Source: Obelidium mucronatum (Eukaryota; Chytridiomycota; Chytridiomycetes; Chytridiales; Chytriomycetaceae). Taken from it: 64,000 bases of DNA. Below the pieces are notes generated by a model that was not told the DNA's origin, searched no databases, and was given only the letters and a program-made list of their open reading frames with translations. Shown here one piece after another: positions 54,701 to 64,000 of the stretch. Made by a program: the position numbers and the translations under genes. Location of the stretch: contig JAIVFH010000054.1 of NCBI GenBank assembly GCA_025765595.1, positions 62,001-126,000 on the forward strand. Reading direction: 5' to 3'. Each line of letters begins with the position of its first letter. The stretch's first letter is position 1.

Positions 54701-56684
54701 AGTATCGGCGAAAGTTTGATTCATTGCTGGAGACGCTGAGCCGTAAGTTCAAGTACAAGTCAACCAGATATGATCCATCTGTTATGGATCCAGACTCTGC
54801 GACTTTGTTTAAATCCAAAGCTGGTAACTTTCGCAGTCCTCATGTATGGGTCCAGAATCCCCCTGCTGTTGAGAGAGACCATCAAGAAAATGGAAGTGAC
54901 CCACCTTCTCCTAAAAGCTCCTTCTCTTTGGCGTTTGGAACCACAAGGCTTGTTTTGTCCAGTGATCCAGGCGGAAGAACTGTTGAAACTCAGCAGGCAT
55001 CATCAGGTCATCGAATTCAGATTGCTCCAGGGTTTGAACACCAAATTCGATTCATGCAGGGTCAAATTGACAAACTTCAGTCTATGCGTGATTCTGCCCT
55101 TGAGGAGGTTGATGATGTCATTGATACAAGACAGGCAGTTTGTGAGGCTGAAAGACAGTTGGATCAGTGTTTGCTGGGGGTTGGTGACCTGGACCAAAGA
55201 GATTGTGAAAGATCCCTATTTGAGGCAAAGAAGGAGCCTGATGATCTGCTGGATAAGAGGCGGAAAGAGGCGGTAACTGAAGAAGGGGTCCTGTATTCCA
55301 TAAGGATTAAGACACTGCATGAAAATCTTGCAAGATACTCTGAGCAAGTGCAGTTTGACGCAGCAAGGTGGAATTCCAGTGCAGATGTCTATATCACCTC
55401 CGATTTCAATTCCAAGTCAACCAACAAAGTGAAAACTTCTGGAAAGCAGGGAATACCAGGTTTGCATTTTTATTTTTTGATGCCCAAGAATAATTCCTAA
55501 CTCTCAAGGGTCTTTTGTCAGGTTTTGTCAAGACTGTGCTTTCATATGCAGCCCATGCCACAATTCGTCGAAAAACTACCATGATGGCATTCAAGAAATC
55601 TCAAAATGCAGACGCATGGTTTGAGAAGGGGTCTCCTGGAAAGGGGGAAATCAAAAAGTACTTGGCTGAACCACAGGATGATGTTACTCTGGGTCGTGTA
55701 GGAAGAATCAGGATAGTTTTGCTTGTAACTGAGTGTGGTATTTGACCCAGCCTTTTTCAATTGGGTATGCATTGGTTTGATTAATGAAATCCATGTTCAT
55801 CAGGCTCTACAGTTCTCTGTTTCTGTGGTCGCATTAGCAGAATTGGGGCCAGCAAAACTTTCAAGTGTTCAAATCCAAGGTGCGGATTCCAAATGGAAAG
55901 GGATCCGAAATCTGCTTTGTTTATTGAAAACCTGGCTTGGACAATCTCCTTGATGCGTGTCTCGCATGACGTTGACGAGCTTTGGAACAGCGGGATAGGT
56001 GGCTATGGTGGTGGTGGTGGCTATGGTGGTGGTGGTGGTGAAGGTGGCTTTGGTGATGGTGGTGACAGCGGTGACGGTGGTGAAGGTGGTGACGGTGGTG
56101 AAGGTGGTGACGGTGGTGAAGGTGGTGACGGTGGTGAAGGTGGTGAAGGTGGCGATAGTGGTGATGGTGGCGAAGGTGGTGATGGTGGTGATGGTGGGAG
56201 TAATGTAGGTAGTGGTGTGAACAAAAGTAAACACGGTACAGGTGGGGATTCTAAATCAGACGGAGGTGTCACTAGTAGGGGTAGAAGCAGGGGGCGTGGT
56301 AGAAAGGGTACTTCAACTCTTAAACAGTTGGGAATGACCGTTGACAGTCCCTCAAAGCTGTATTTGAAACCAATGGCAGTTGATGTCTGCCCTACAAGCC
56401 TGGTGATGCGTGCGTTATTTGCATATTTGCTCTTTTTGATGAGCACAATTTATTTGAGTTTCTTGCTCAAAACTATTGGCCCATATGCCTCCTTTGGAGC
56501 GGTCAACACGGTGATGCCGAATAATCGTGAGTCTTTATTATTTTTCCTTTTTTTTTGTGATTTTTGTTAACTTGACAATTCTACCTGACAATTTGTTTGG
56601 GTCTTTCTTTTCAAAATTAACAGTATACAGATTCTGGCCAGGTGAATATCAAATATGTCCTTTGAAGACTGATTTCATCGTGTA
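51782..56684 (+). CDS. Fanzor-like RNA-guided nuclease family protein (gene i)
   Basis: Multi-exon; roughly 1400 residues. About 650 N-terminal residues are unrecognised. Exon 53952-55460 holds the RuvC-I motif RLVLSSDPGGRTVET, then long helices (FMQGQIDKLQSMRDSALEEV, SIRIKTLHENLARYSEQ). VYITSDFNSKSTNK follows, continued after an intron by GFVKTVLSYAAHATIRRKTTMM, matching the Fanzor pattern between RuvC-I and the zinc ribbon. The following exons read IVLLVTECGSTVLCFCGRIS then FKCSNPRCGFQMERDPKSALFIENLAW: a C-x-C/C-x4-C zinc ribbon, an acidic residue before it (the alternative Glu of Fanzors) and the RuvC-III Asp in RD. A Gly/Asp/Glu minisatellite tail and an RGRSRGRGRKG basic patch (likely nuclear signal) follow. 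Near 53510 the frame slips by one in a run of five G. Fanzors are eukaryotic TnpB relatives guided by RNA. Confidence 0.75.
56000..56215 (+). repeat. Coding minisatellite (GGTGAAGGTGGTGAC)n in the Fanzor-like gene
   Basis: Units of GGTGGTGGTGGC and GGTGAAGGTGGTGAC encode repeated GGYGGGG and GEGGDG peptides. The tract is G-rich on the plus strand. Length polymorphism would be expected. The opposite strand gives a false Pro/Ser ORF. Confidence 0.9.
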
Positions 56685-57084
56685 GAACTTCCGTTGGGGG
56701 ACGGACTTAGCAATGGCTGCTGGAATAAGTCCAGAAACAATAAATTTGTGGCAGGTGGCAGTAGCAACCGAGCAGGATGTTGAACACGAGTTACTACAGT
56801 AGTATGAGGGAATGCGAAGGTAAGCAAGAGCCTGGCGATATTGTTACAAAAAATATGCTGAATCGAATGCGTAAAAAAGAAATGCTTTATATTCTTTTGT
56901 TAAAACCATTCATTCGTACGAACAACGACACGCTCAGTCGGACAATACAGCTGCGGCTTCCTTAAGAAACTGAAGTAAATGATCAGATAAATACTTCATA
57001 TTGATTCTTCTTGCTTTAACTCACCAAGCTTTCGTGCTCGCTGTGTAAAATACAATAGGGTTGGCATTGGCATTAGGAACATGT
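56685..57084. other. Right edge of the island: no firm gene
   Basis: A short reading frame starting at 56713 (MAAGISPETINLWQ...EHELLQ) could splice at GTAGTA (about 56798) to an exon after 57312 reading QQASGEYCIQAIS and ending at 57413. That would place the tRNA gene within an intron; support is weak. The sequence CTACAGTAGTA occurs at about 56792 and 57271, on both sides of the tRNA. Any guide RNA of the Fanzor-like gene would be expected near here, but none can be recognised by eye. Confidence 0.3.
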
Positions 57085-57156
57085 GGTTGCTTAGTGTAGT
57101 GGTTATCACGTTTCCTTTACACGGAAAAGGCCGCGGGTTCGAGCCCCGCAGCGACC
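57085..57156 (+). tRNA. tRNA-Val, anticodon UAC, no intron
   Basis: A 72-base cloverleaf. Acceptor GGTTGCT pairs with AGCGACC (one T-G pair). The D arm is GTGTAGTGGTTATCAC. The anticodon stem TTTCC/GGAAA encloses the loop TTTACAC with anticodon TAC. The T arm is GCGGG-TTCGAGC-CCCGC. The internal A box (TAGTGTAGTGG) and B box (GGTTCGAGCCC) promoters are intact. It lies about 400 bp right of the last Fanzor-like exon. Confidence 0.96.
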
Positions 57157-57436
57157 TCATCTCATTCTTATTATATTTCTTTCATTCTGTTACGGATTTA
57201 CTTCTTTCATTCTGTTATGTAATGACGCGCGAAGCGATACCAACGATTTGTTTATGCAGGCAATAAGTACCTACAGTAGTAGTACAAGAGTTCATGATTG
57301 ATTTATTATTTTAGACAAGCCAGTGGGGAATATTGCATTCAAGCCATCAGTTTGTCCAAAGAAAGATCATTCCAAGACTGGTCTTCCATTGGATTTACTT
57401 CGAGCACTGTTTAAGAGTTGAAATTGGTTAAAATAA

Positions 57437-57875
57437 TCAAAATTCATGCGCCTTACTCTCAGCAGTGATTCCAAACTCATCAAGCCCTGTGCCCAAAACA
57501 CCCGAATCTCTGGTGCTCAATCCCGCGCCCGATTCTCCACCACCATACAAGCTTTTCTTTGCTGCATTCGTTTTTTTCGAGTTGTTGAGCGCGATTGCTT
57601 TTGCTGCAGTGGTAAGTGTAGCTTCCTCGATGGCAATATCTGTGCTTAGCACCATATTGGAATCAGCATGTTGTTTGCAAATTCTCAAATTCAAAAACCG
57701 TGCCATCTGTTTGTGGTTCCAGCTTTAGTTTCCAAATATCAGCGTCTTGCTGTCTGCTGTTGCTCGACAGCAGCAGGGCTTCGTCGTCGGCCGTCAGTTC
57801 GTGGCAGCGAAAGAGGACGCTGAGTGCGGCTTGCGATAAATGCACGTGTGCCGTGAAAGCAGCATCTGACGACAT
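57437..57875 (-). CDS. Small uncharacterised protein
   Basis: Starts at ATG 57875-57873 with MSSDAAFTAHVHLSQAALSVLF and HELTADDEALLL...DIWKLKLEPQTDG. This frame closes at about 57663. A second minus-strand frame from about 57700 (NMVLSTDIAIEEATLTTAAKAIALN ... LGTGLDEFGITAE) may be a second exon, but no splice pair keeps phase cleanly. The protein may therefore be only 71 residues. No family recognised. Divergent from the LRR-RhoGEF gene. Confidence 0.4.
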
Positions 57876-57960
57876 AATGTGAAAATATTTATTTAAAATC
57901 AACAATAAATAATAAATAAAGTCGTAAATAATCCAAGAACCCACGACTGGATCGCTTTGA

Positions 57961-60900
57961 ATGTCGACTAGTCCGAACAGCCGAGTCTCGCGCATCGCCA
58001 GCAGCTTTGGCGCAGACGCTGGCGGCAGCGGCAGCAGCAGCGGCAGCAGAGCCCCTGGCTTGCCCGCACGGACAGCCCGGGGCAGCATCAAGGACCTCAT
58101 CCGGGCGTTCGATGCGCCGGCTGCCCAGTCGCCGCCGAAGGTACTGAGACGCTCTTTGTGACTAGACTGACGTTGTCCAACTCCCAACAGCCGCCAAGGA
58201 CCCCAAAGAGTACTACTCCGCTGAGCAAACCGCCACTGGCCAAAGTCCAAACAGAAGTGCTTCGGCCGAATACAGAAAGTGCGCCGGAGATACCTCCCGT
58301 GCCCGTGCCGATGAAGGAGACACCTCCACCACCACCACCAACGCTGGCTGAAAGCCCTCTAGAACCGTCCCACGAACATCAACCATCTGCATCTCATTTA
58401 ATTTGGTCCATGATACCTCTTCCTATTCGTGGTTTTGTTCAGCACCGCATTCTTCCAGCCTTGGCCTGTGTGATTGCGTTGCACATTATTTCTCCAAGAT
58501 TGTCCACCGCCATATGGGTCTTTATTTTCAGAATTGTATTTCGAAAGGACGCAGTTATTTCTCCTCCCCCTTCTCGTTCTCCAAAGAAATTGGTTGCATC
58601 AGATACTGTCGGAGGCAGTTCGTTTGGGCTGGTCACCGTGTTGTTGCCTGCATTTGTCATCATGGTGGCAGTGTTCATGTTTTCTCGACCTCCACCATCT
58701 CCTATTGAGCCAAAAGAATCTCTTCTAGAAAGTGCACTTTCGAACATTGTTCCTTGTGAATCGAAGGATGAGCCTGAAATGCCAATTATTGAACCTGTTG
58801 TTGAAACTATTCCGGCACCGATACCCAAAGCCCCTTTTATTCCCGAACGAAGAGAATCGATTCTTGATCCAACTCCCTCTCCTCGGTCTGATGTCCAATC
58901 GAAGGAAATGGTTGGCAACTTGCTTCCGCCACCAATGTCGGTATCGCCCTCTTTGAATCGAAACAAGCCACTTCCTATTCCTGAAACGCAAGAAGTTTCC
59001 TCCAACTTACTGGAGCAGGCACCGCCCAGTTTGCCCCTCCCTGCCAAACCGTCTAAACAGTCGCCTGCCGTCAATCCCAGGCTTTCTGTTGCATCGACTA
59101 AACAAACTATCCCTGAAGTAGCCGACAAACCCTCGTCTATTCTCAGTGATCATAGTCGTCGTTTTTCGGATGGATCGTCTTTTGATCTTACACTCGAAGA
59201 CAGCAATAATAGCACCCTCCGAAATCCCAGTTTATTAGAGTCAACAGGCCGCAGTGGAAGCTTTTTAGACACTCTCAATGAGTCTTTTGGTGATTCGTTT
59301 ATGGTTGAATCAGCATCCTTGAACATTTTCAAGTCACCAGAAGCATCCCCCCGTCAGAGCTGGAAGCAGTTACCATCGCCTCCGCCACCTAATCTCATTC
59401 TTGAAAGAGACACTTCTATAACGCTACCAAAGGCAAACATTCCGAAGCCTTCTCAACCTCAACATCCGAATCTTGCATCGACGCCAGAAACAACTCCCCA
59501 ATTTAATGAACAAGAAGACGAGCGGAATTTCGTCTCATCCATAGACGAAGACACTCTTAATGCTATTCTGTATGATAGCACTAATGAACTCGCTTCGCCT
59601 CTCATTTCGGACCATGAGTTAGCCTTATTATTTCCACTCCCAAACCTTCCTCAACAACAGAACTCCCGACTCAACATTTCTCAGACAAATCCTCCAACTG
59701 CAAGACTACCTCGTAAAATTCCACCCAAAGCTCCCACGACATCTTCCTCATTATCAATCTTCAATAATCCTCATTCGACTTCACTGGATTTCAAGAGCAT
59801 GAATTTGACAAGTCTTCCAACCGATTTCCTTCCTCATATGTATCTCACACGCCTCCACCTTGCTGGTAACTACTTGCAAGAGCTGCCCGATTTGACAATG
59901 TCCTTGTTACCATCTCTACGTTTCTTGGATGTGTCGGATAACAAAATAGCATGTCTCACCAAATCACTTGGGGCAAGTTGCAAGAATCTTAAAGAACTAT
60001 ATGCAAGAAATTGTGGAATGGTTGTGATTGAAGAAGGTGCTTTGGAAGGACTGCGGTTTTTGGAAGTCTTGGACTTGTCTTCAAATAAGTTGTCCTCTTT
60101 TTGTAAGTTGCAGCTACGTACCTTTTCGTTTTGGGATCAACTAAACCTCTTCTTTTACTGGCAACAACCAGCAAACTTTGCTTTTGCTCATAATACAGCC
60201 AAGTTGCACACTCTAATTCTGAGTAACAACAAGTTCAGAACACTTCCTCCTTCGCTGGGTCTTCATCGCGGTCGGGAGTTGGTGTTCCTCTTGATTGGTG
60301 GCAATCCGTTTGAAACCACTTTGAAAAGCCTTACGGATCCAATTGTTGCTGCGAGCCTTTCCATTATCCCACGAGTGACAAAGGATATAAATGCCAGGTC
60401 GACAGTTGTTCCTGACGATGTTAGCTTTTCTGGAAGCAGCCACAGCAAAAGCGGAAGATTCGGGTTTATGGACAGCTCTGCGTCGAGTTTTATGGATAAA
60501 TCGGATCAAGGCAGTTTGTATGAATGGGATGATGAAGATGTGAGGAGTATTCATGATGCGGAATTTGACTCCAATTTGAATGGTTGGTGTTTTATTTATT
60601 AATTTATTTATTTTTTTGGTTTTATTTTATTTTATTTTATTTTATTTATTTTTTATTTTTTTTGGCTTTTCTAATTTATTCTATAAAACAGGTTATCATG
60701 GGAGACCTGCAGGATTTGACAGGCTTAGAAGAAGATCTTCCCTTCCGGACGTTAATCGATCGGATTCCCGACGAGCGGCACGACGTGCTGTAACTGGAGA
60801 CTCGGGGCCTGGAATTGGGGGAGGTTGGGAAGCCGAAGCTTCTTCAACGACTTCATATCATGCCTCTACAAATCCGAGCTACGTGTTCATCCAGCGGCTC

Positions 60901-62694
60901 TTGTCACATTTACGAGACGTGTTTGACCTGAGTCCTCAATTCCATCCTATTAAAACTGCTATCGAGCGTGTCAATAGGCCCAGCTCGAAGCAAGATGTGC
61001 GGGCTATTGAGGCTACAGTGAATGGGGATGATCCCGATGCACCCCATTTGACGGAAGAGGAGCGGGAGCGCATAAGGAAGAGACAGAGCCCAACTCGTCG
61101 TGCTCATATTGCGGCTGAAGTTTTATCAACAGAGAGAACTTATGTGAATGAGTTGAGGACTTTGGTGAACTTGTATGCAGATCCATTAGAACGTGGTGAA
61201 ATTCTTGCCACCAACGATATCAAAGCCATGTTTTCGAACCTCAAAAGTATTTTGTATTTCCACAAAATGTATGTGTTTTTTTTTCGGGTTTTGTTTATTG
61301 ATTGGACTGAGTGGTTGGTGATTTTTAGGCAATTGCTGCCAAACATAGAAAGAGCGGTACAGGACCCGAATCAGCCGCTTGGAACTGTATTTCACGAAGC
61401 ATCACCTTTCTTCAAGCAGTACTCAATGTACTACAACAACTTTGATACTGCCAACGAACTTGTAATCCACCTGGACCAACTCGCAGCATCCGGAACAGGC
61501 CAACTACAGTCTCCGATAAAGAGTACCGGTCTTACTTCAACTTCCATTTCTCCCACCTCTTCCACTCAAGCGTCTCGTCGAACGCTCGCAAAGAAATACA
61601 AGAACCTCGTGAAAATTGCAAAAAGCTCACCCTCCCACACTCAAATATCTCTTCAGTCCTATTTGATTCTTCCAGTTCAGCGACTTCCCCGATACAAACT
61701 TTTAGTGGACCAACTTTTGGAATCAACGCCACTCAGCCATCCAGACCGAGCGCCACTTCAAGCCGCTGCCGAAGCCATTAGAACCTGTGTTGCTGATTGT
61801 AACGACAAGAAAAGGGAAACTGAAGAAATTGAGCGCGGGTTAAAGCAGTTCAAGAGAATTCGTTTTGTAAAGTCGAAGTCTACAGGGGCAATGTCCAAAT
61901 TTGTGACTATCCAAACGGGGCAACGTCAATATGTTAAAGAGACAGCATTCCGGGTAGTCAAATTTGTAGAGCGGCACCAAAGTGGTGGCGGTATAAGTTC
62001 AGAAGGAATGGCGGATTTACAGTTTGCCATGATTGGAAGCCGTGACCGATTTTTCAAGGCGATTTTGGGATCCGTCGTGGAAGCACGATTTACAATGGGG
62101 ACTGCCGTGTCATCACCTGCTGGGCCACCGCCGGTGGCAGTATTTGGACAGCCACATCTAGGAGCTGGTTTGGACGGTATGTCAGTATACGGAGTGCAAC
62201 GTACAATGGGTGGGGAATTCCGGTTTCTCTTGTTTACGGATCTGTTGTGTTGGTGTAAGCCGATTATCGTGACAAACTCGTCTCCTCTAAGTGGAACCAG
62301 TAGTTCGAATACGGAACAGGAGTTTGACTTGATTCGCGCCATTGAAATTGGTCCACAAACAAAAGTGGAATCCATGTGTATATTGGGTCCGGATGCTCCA
62401 GGTGGAATGAGGTTTGCGTCAGATAGAAGTAGTTCAGCTTCGACTGAACAGTTACGGGGTTATGCGCCTGGACCGCCAGTCAAAACACAGAGGTTGTCCG
62501 GGTTGTACAATTCGAGTCTTTCTGTGACAAACAGCCGTGGATCAAGTTTACCTAGCACGCCTGTTGTGAGGGAGTTGGAGTCTGTGTTGCGAATTTCAGA
62601 CAACGATTCCGTTGTTTACTTGCGTGGTACTCAAACGGAGATTATTGCATGGGAAGAAACGTTGAAAGGGCTTGGTTGTGATGGAGGGGATTGA
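57961..62694 (+). CDS. LRR-RhoGEF (DH) protein with hydrophobic segments
   Basis: Five exons; introns at 58141-58190, about 60103-60171, 60582-60691 and 61269-61329. The N-terminal 60 residues are Ser/Gly-rich. Two hydrophobic segments follow: ILPALACVIALHIISP...AIWVFIFRIVF and FGLVTVLLPAFVIMVAVFMF. Then about 380 disordered Pro/Ser-rich residues with PxxP motifs, several leucine-rich repeats (LTRLHLAGNYLQELPDL, LRFLDVSDNKIACL, LEVLDLSSNKLSSF, LHTLILSNNKFRTLP). A DH domain follows (AAEVLSTERTYVNELRTLV ... SYLILPVQRLPRYKLLVDQLLE) and a C-terminal PH-like region (FRFLLFTDLLCWCKP...VVYLRGTQTEIIAWEETL). It should activate a Rho/Rac/Cdc42 GTPase. The LRR plus membrane plus DH combination is uncommon. 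Confidence 0.85.
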
Positions 62695-62818
62695 TTTTTT
62701 TTTTTTTTCTGTCTCATTATTTTTGTTTTCGCGTTTTAAAAAAAGTAGATTATTGTTCATTTTTTCTTATAACCCCGTGCCCAATAAAATATCGTGGTTC
62801 CGTTTTTTTTTGACCTTT

Positions 62819-63679
62819 TCAAGCTTGTGTTTCCACCTCAAGTTTCTTCAAAGACTCCCTCCTTGCGACCAATGCCACCAAAGAACCCGAGTAAACGCCA
62901 ATAAAGTAGAAAGCAGGAATTTCGCTCCATACATGTTCCGGATTCTTATTCCTCGAGTCAGTGGTTAATCCCCATAGCATCAACATAAATGTGGCGTGCA
63001 TCACACAACTGACAGCGACAAACATGACAAATCCAATATGTCGACGCCATGGATCCAGCAAGCAGTAAATGAAGCCACACGCATGAGCAGCAAAGATCCC
63101 TCGCCAAAGGAGTTCACCGGAAATCGTGTACTCATACCAACGGATGAACGCTTGAGGCAGGTCCCAAGATTGGAAGACAGGAAACGCAAAGAATCCGATG
63201 GCAAGAAGAACATACAAAACAGCCAAGGCGATTCTGTAAGAGTTTGAAGGGGAAGGAGATTGTGAACGAATTGTCAAGGCTCCGCTTTTGGCAAGTCGCA
63301 TGTGACAAACAACAAGGACACTCAGGTACAGAGTCCACGCGATTCCAGCACCCCACATGCCTCCCACAAAGTTGAGAATTGAAAGTAGAAGAAATAGAAA
63401 GATTTCAAACAAGTCCAAGGCATTGAGGGGGTGAATCCAGTCTGGGCTTTCCACTGCTGATCGTGAAAGCGAGAATAGTAGCCGCGTGTTTACGATCGAT
63501 AGACCAATCATAATAGTTATAAACATGCCGTAGTAGTTGTCATTGGCTGGCGTTGATCGGAATGCTGCCTCGTACCAGGTATTTTTGGCTCCAAGTGTGA
63601 TGAGAGAAGGAAGGACCAGAGATCCGGCGATAGATACAAGTTTCCGAATTCCTACCGGAGTTGAAATCGATTGTGACAT
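62819..63679 (-). CDS. Multi-pass membrane protein, unknown family
   Basis: A single-exon protein of about 286 residues from ATG 63679. Roughly seven hydrophobic helices are visible (NYYGMFITIMIGLSIV, DLFEIFLFLLLSILNFVGG, IAWTLYLSVLVVCHM, IALAVLYVLLAIGFFAFPVF, GIFAAHACGFIYCLL, IGFVMFVAVSCVMHATFMLML, FYFIGVYSGSLVALVA). A short basic/acidic cytosolic tail ends it. No catalytic motif or named family was recognised. Convergent with the RhoGEF gene, stops about 120 bp apart. Confidence 0.7.
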   Translation of the reverse strand: MSQSISTPVGIRKLVSIAGSLVLPSLITLGAKNTWYEAAFRSTPANDNYYGMFITIMIGLSIVNTRLLFSLSRSAVESPDWIHPLNALDLFEIFLFLLLSILNFVGGMWGAGIAWTLYLSVLVVCHMRLAKSGALTIRSQSPSPSNSYRIALAVLYVLLAIGFFAFPVFQSWDLPQAFIRWYEYTISGELLWRGIFAAHACGFIYCLLDPWRRHIGFVMFVAVSCVMHATFMLMLWGLTTDSRNKNPEHVWSEIPAFYFIGVYSGSLVALVARRESLKKLEVETQA

Positions 63680-63863
63680 TATAGAAAATGTTAACTCGTT
63701 TAAAATGATGATTTGAAATGTTGAAAATCGCAAAACAAAAAGGTTTTGCCCGCTTCACACAAGGAGTCTTCGAGCGTTCATTTTCAGAAAAGTTAACAAT
63801 CTTTTCGCTTTCCGGTAACTCTGCAAAAATGGAAAAGTGCCAAGAAAACAGTTACATTGGCTT

Positions 63864-64000
63864 TTACGACGCCAAAATCCGCTCAACTTGCACCTTTCCC
63901 TGCTCATCTGTTTCATTCTTGACTCTGTTTCTAACCAGTTGAATAGCACTGTCCAATTGGTTTGAAAGCAGCTGACCACCCGCCACTGCGTCCTTCGCCA
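63864..64000 (-). CDS. 3' end of a gene running off the right edge
   Basis: The minus-strand frame entering at base 64000 reads AKDAVAGGQLLSNQLDSAIQ, continues LVRNRVKNETDEQGKVQVERILAS and stops at 63866-63864. The composition and helical pattern look coding; only about 45 residues are visible and no family can be named. It shares its 3' or upstream region with the membrane-protein gene start at 63679. Confidence 0.5.
   Translation of the reverse strand, partial: AKDAVAGGQLLSNQLDSAIQLVRNRVKNETDEQGKVQVERILAS

Larger units (their letters stand above)
31417..57080. other. Accessory island: candidate large Fanzor-bearing mobile element
   Basis: This block between VPS36 and the tRNA-Val gene differs from its surroundings. 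Its genes are unrelated to housekeeping functions and several are paralogous within the block. Long intergenic repeats recur (140-bp units, a 139-bp pair, a GGCGCC-rich block, shared palindromes), and one gene has a Fanzor-type RuvC core with zinc ribbon. Genes a (31.9-34.4 kb, minus) and h/i (47.5-56.7 kb, plus) point outward from a central group. Their 5' regions are related inverted copies (34.39-34.45 kb and 46.05-46.11 kb). No terminal inverted repeat or target duplication could be fixed by eye, so borders are only the flanking genes. It could be several nested elements rather than one. Confidence 0.55.

Noticed and set aside
55869..56446. Thr-rich and Pro/Ser-rich antisense ORFs and a Val-rich sense ORF
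   Set aside because: Other frames of the GGTGAAGGTGGTGAC minisatellite inside the Fanzor-like gene.
31417..57080. Endogenised giant virus segment
   Set aside because: Fanzor, SET and ubiquitin-like genes occur in giant viruses, but most genes here have spliceosomal introns, and no capsid, packaging ATPase or DNA polymerase is visible.
31417..57080. CRISPR array or bacterial TnpB insertion
   Set aside because: No regularly spaced direct repeats with unique spacers; the RuvC gene is intron-rich and has Fanzor-type spacing.

Overview
The window is eukaryotic and most likely from a chytrid-type fungus. Genes are densely packed on both strands and carry short (about 45-90 bp) GT-AG introns. Fungal hallmarks include an Mnn1-type (GT71) mannosyltransferase, an Mpr1-type acetyltransferase, a Sip3/Lam3-like sterol-transfer protein, a DUF221/CSC1 channel and a chromodomain Ty3 retrotransposon. 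The assignment to chytrids is inference from gene content only.

Layout: (1) 1-15.5 kb is ordinary chromosome: an ankyrin protein (cut by the window edge), an ABHD4/5-type hydrolase, a CSC1-like channel, a secreted HExxE protein with a threonine-rich stalk, an MNN1-like glycosyltransferase, an ABCG transporter, an MPR1-like acetyltransferase and a VHS-like protein. (2) 15.76-21.92 kb is a near-intact Ty3/chromovirus LTR retrotransposon with identical 112-bp LTRs and an AAAAG target duplication. It has a spliceosomal-type intron between protease and reverse transcriptase, a 34-A tract between gag and pol, and one frame break in the integrase zinc domain. (3) 21.9-31.4 kb is ordinary chromosome again: a BAR-PH-GRAM-VASt sterol-transfer protein, a second ABCG paralogue with the same intron positions as the first, and VPS36 of ESCRT-II.

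(4) 31.4-57.0 kb is an accessory island, the most unusual part of the window. A large gene near its right end carries a RuvC core and a C-terminal zinc ribbon of the Fanzor/TnpB type. The other island genes look like chromatin, ubiquitin and metabolic cargo: a protein whose N-terminus copies the histone H3 tail (17 of the first 21 residues of H3) fused to an Ulp1/C48-like protease domain; a paralogue of that protease; a SET-domain protein; a NIF3-like protein with eroded metal ligands; an ATP-grasp-like enzyme with a zinc module; a large protein that begins with a ubiquitin-like domain ending in Gly-Gly; and a large acidic protein. These genes have their own introns. They share palindromic CATACTG-N3-CAGTATG sites, a duplicated GGCGCC-rich intergenic block and 140-bp repeats. 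I read the island as a candidate large Fanzor-bearing mobile element, but I could not define its exact ends.

(5) 57.1-64 kb returns to ordinary chromosome: a tRNA-Val(UAC), a small unknown gene, a large LRR-RhoGEF protein with membrane segments, a multi-pass membrane protein, and the 3' end of a gene running off the right edge.
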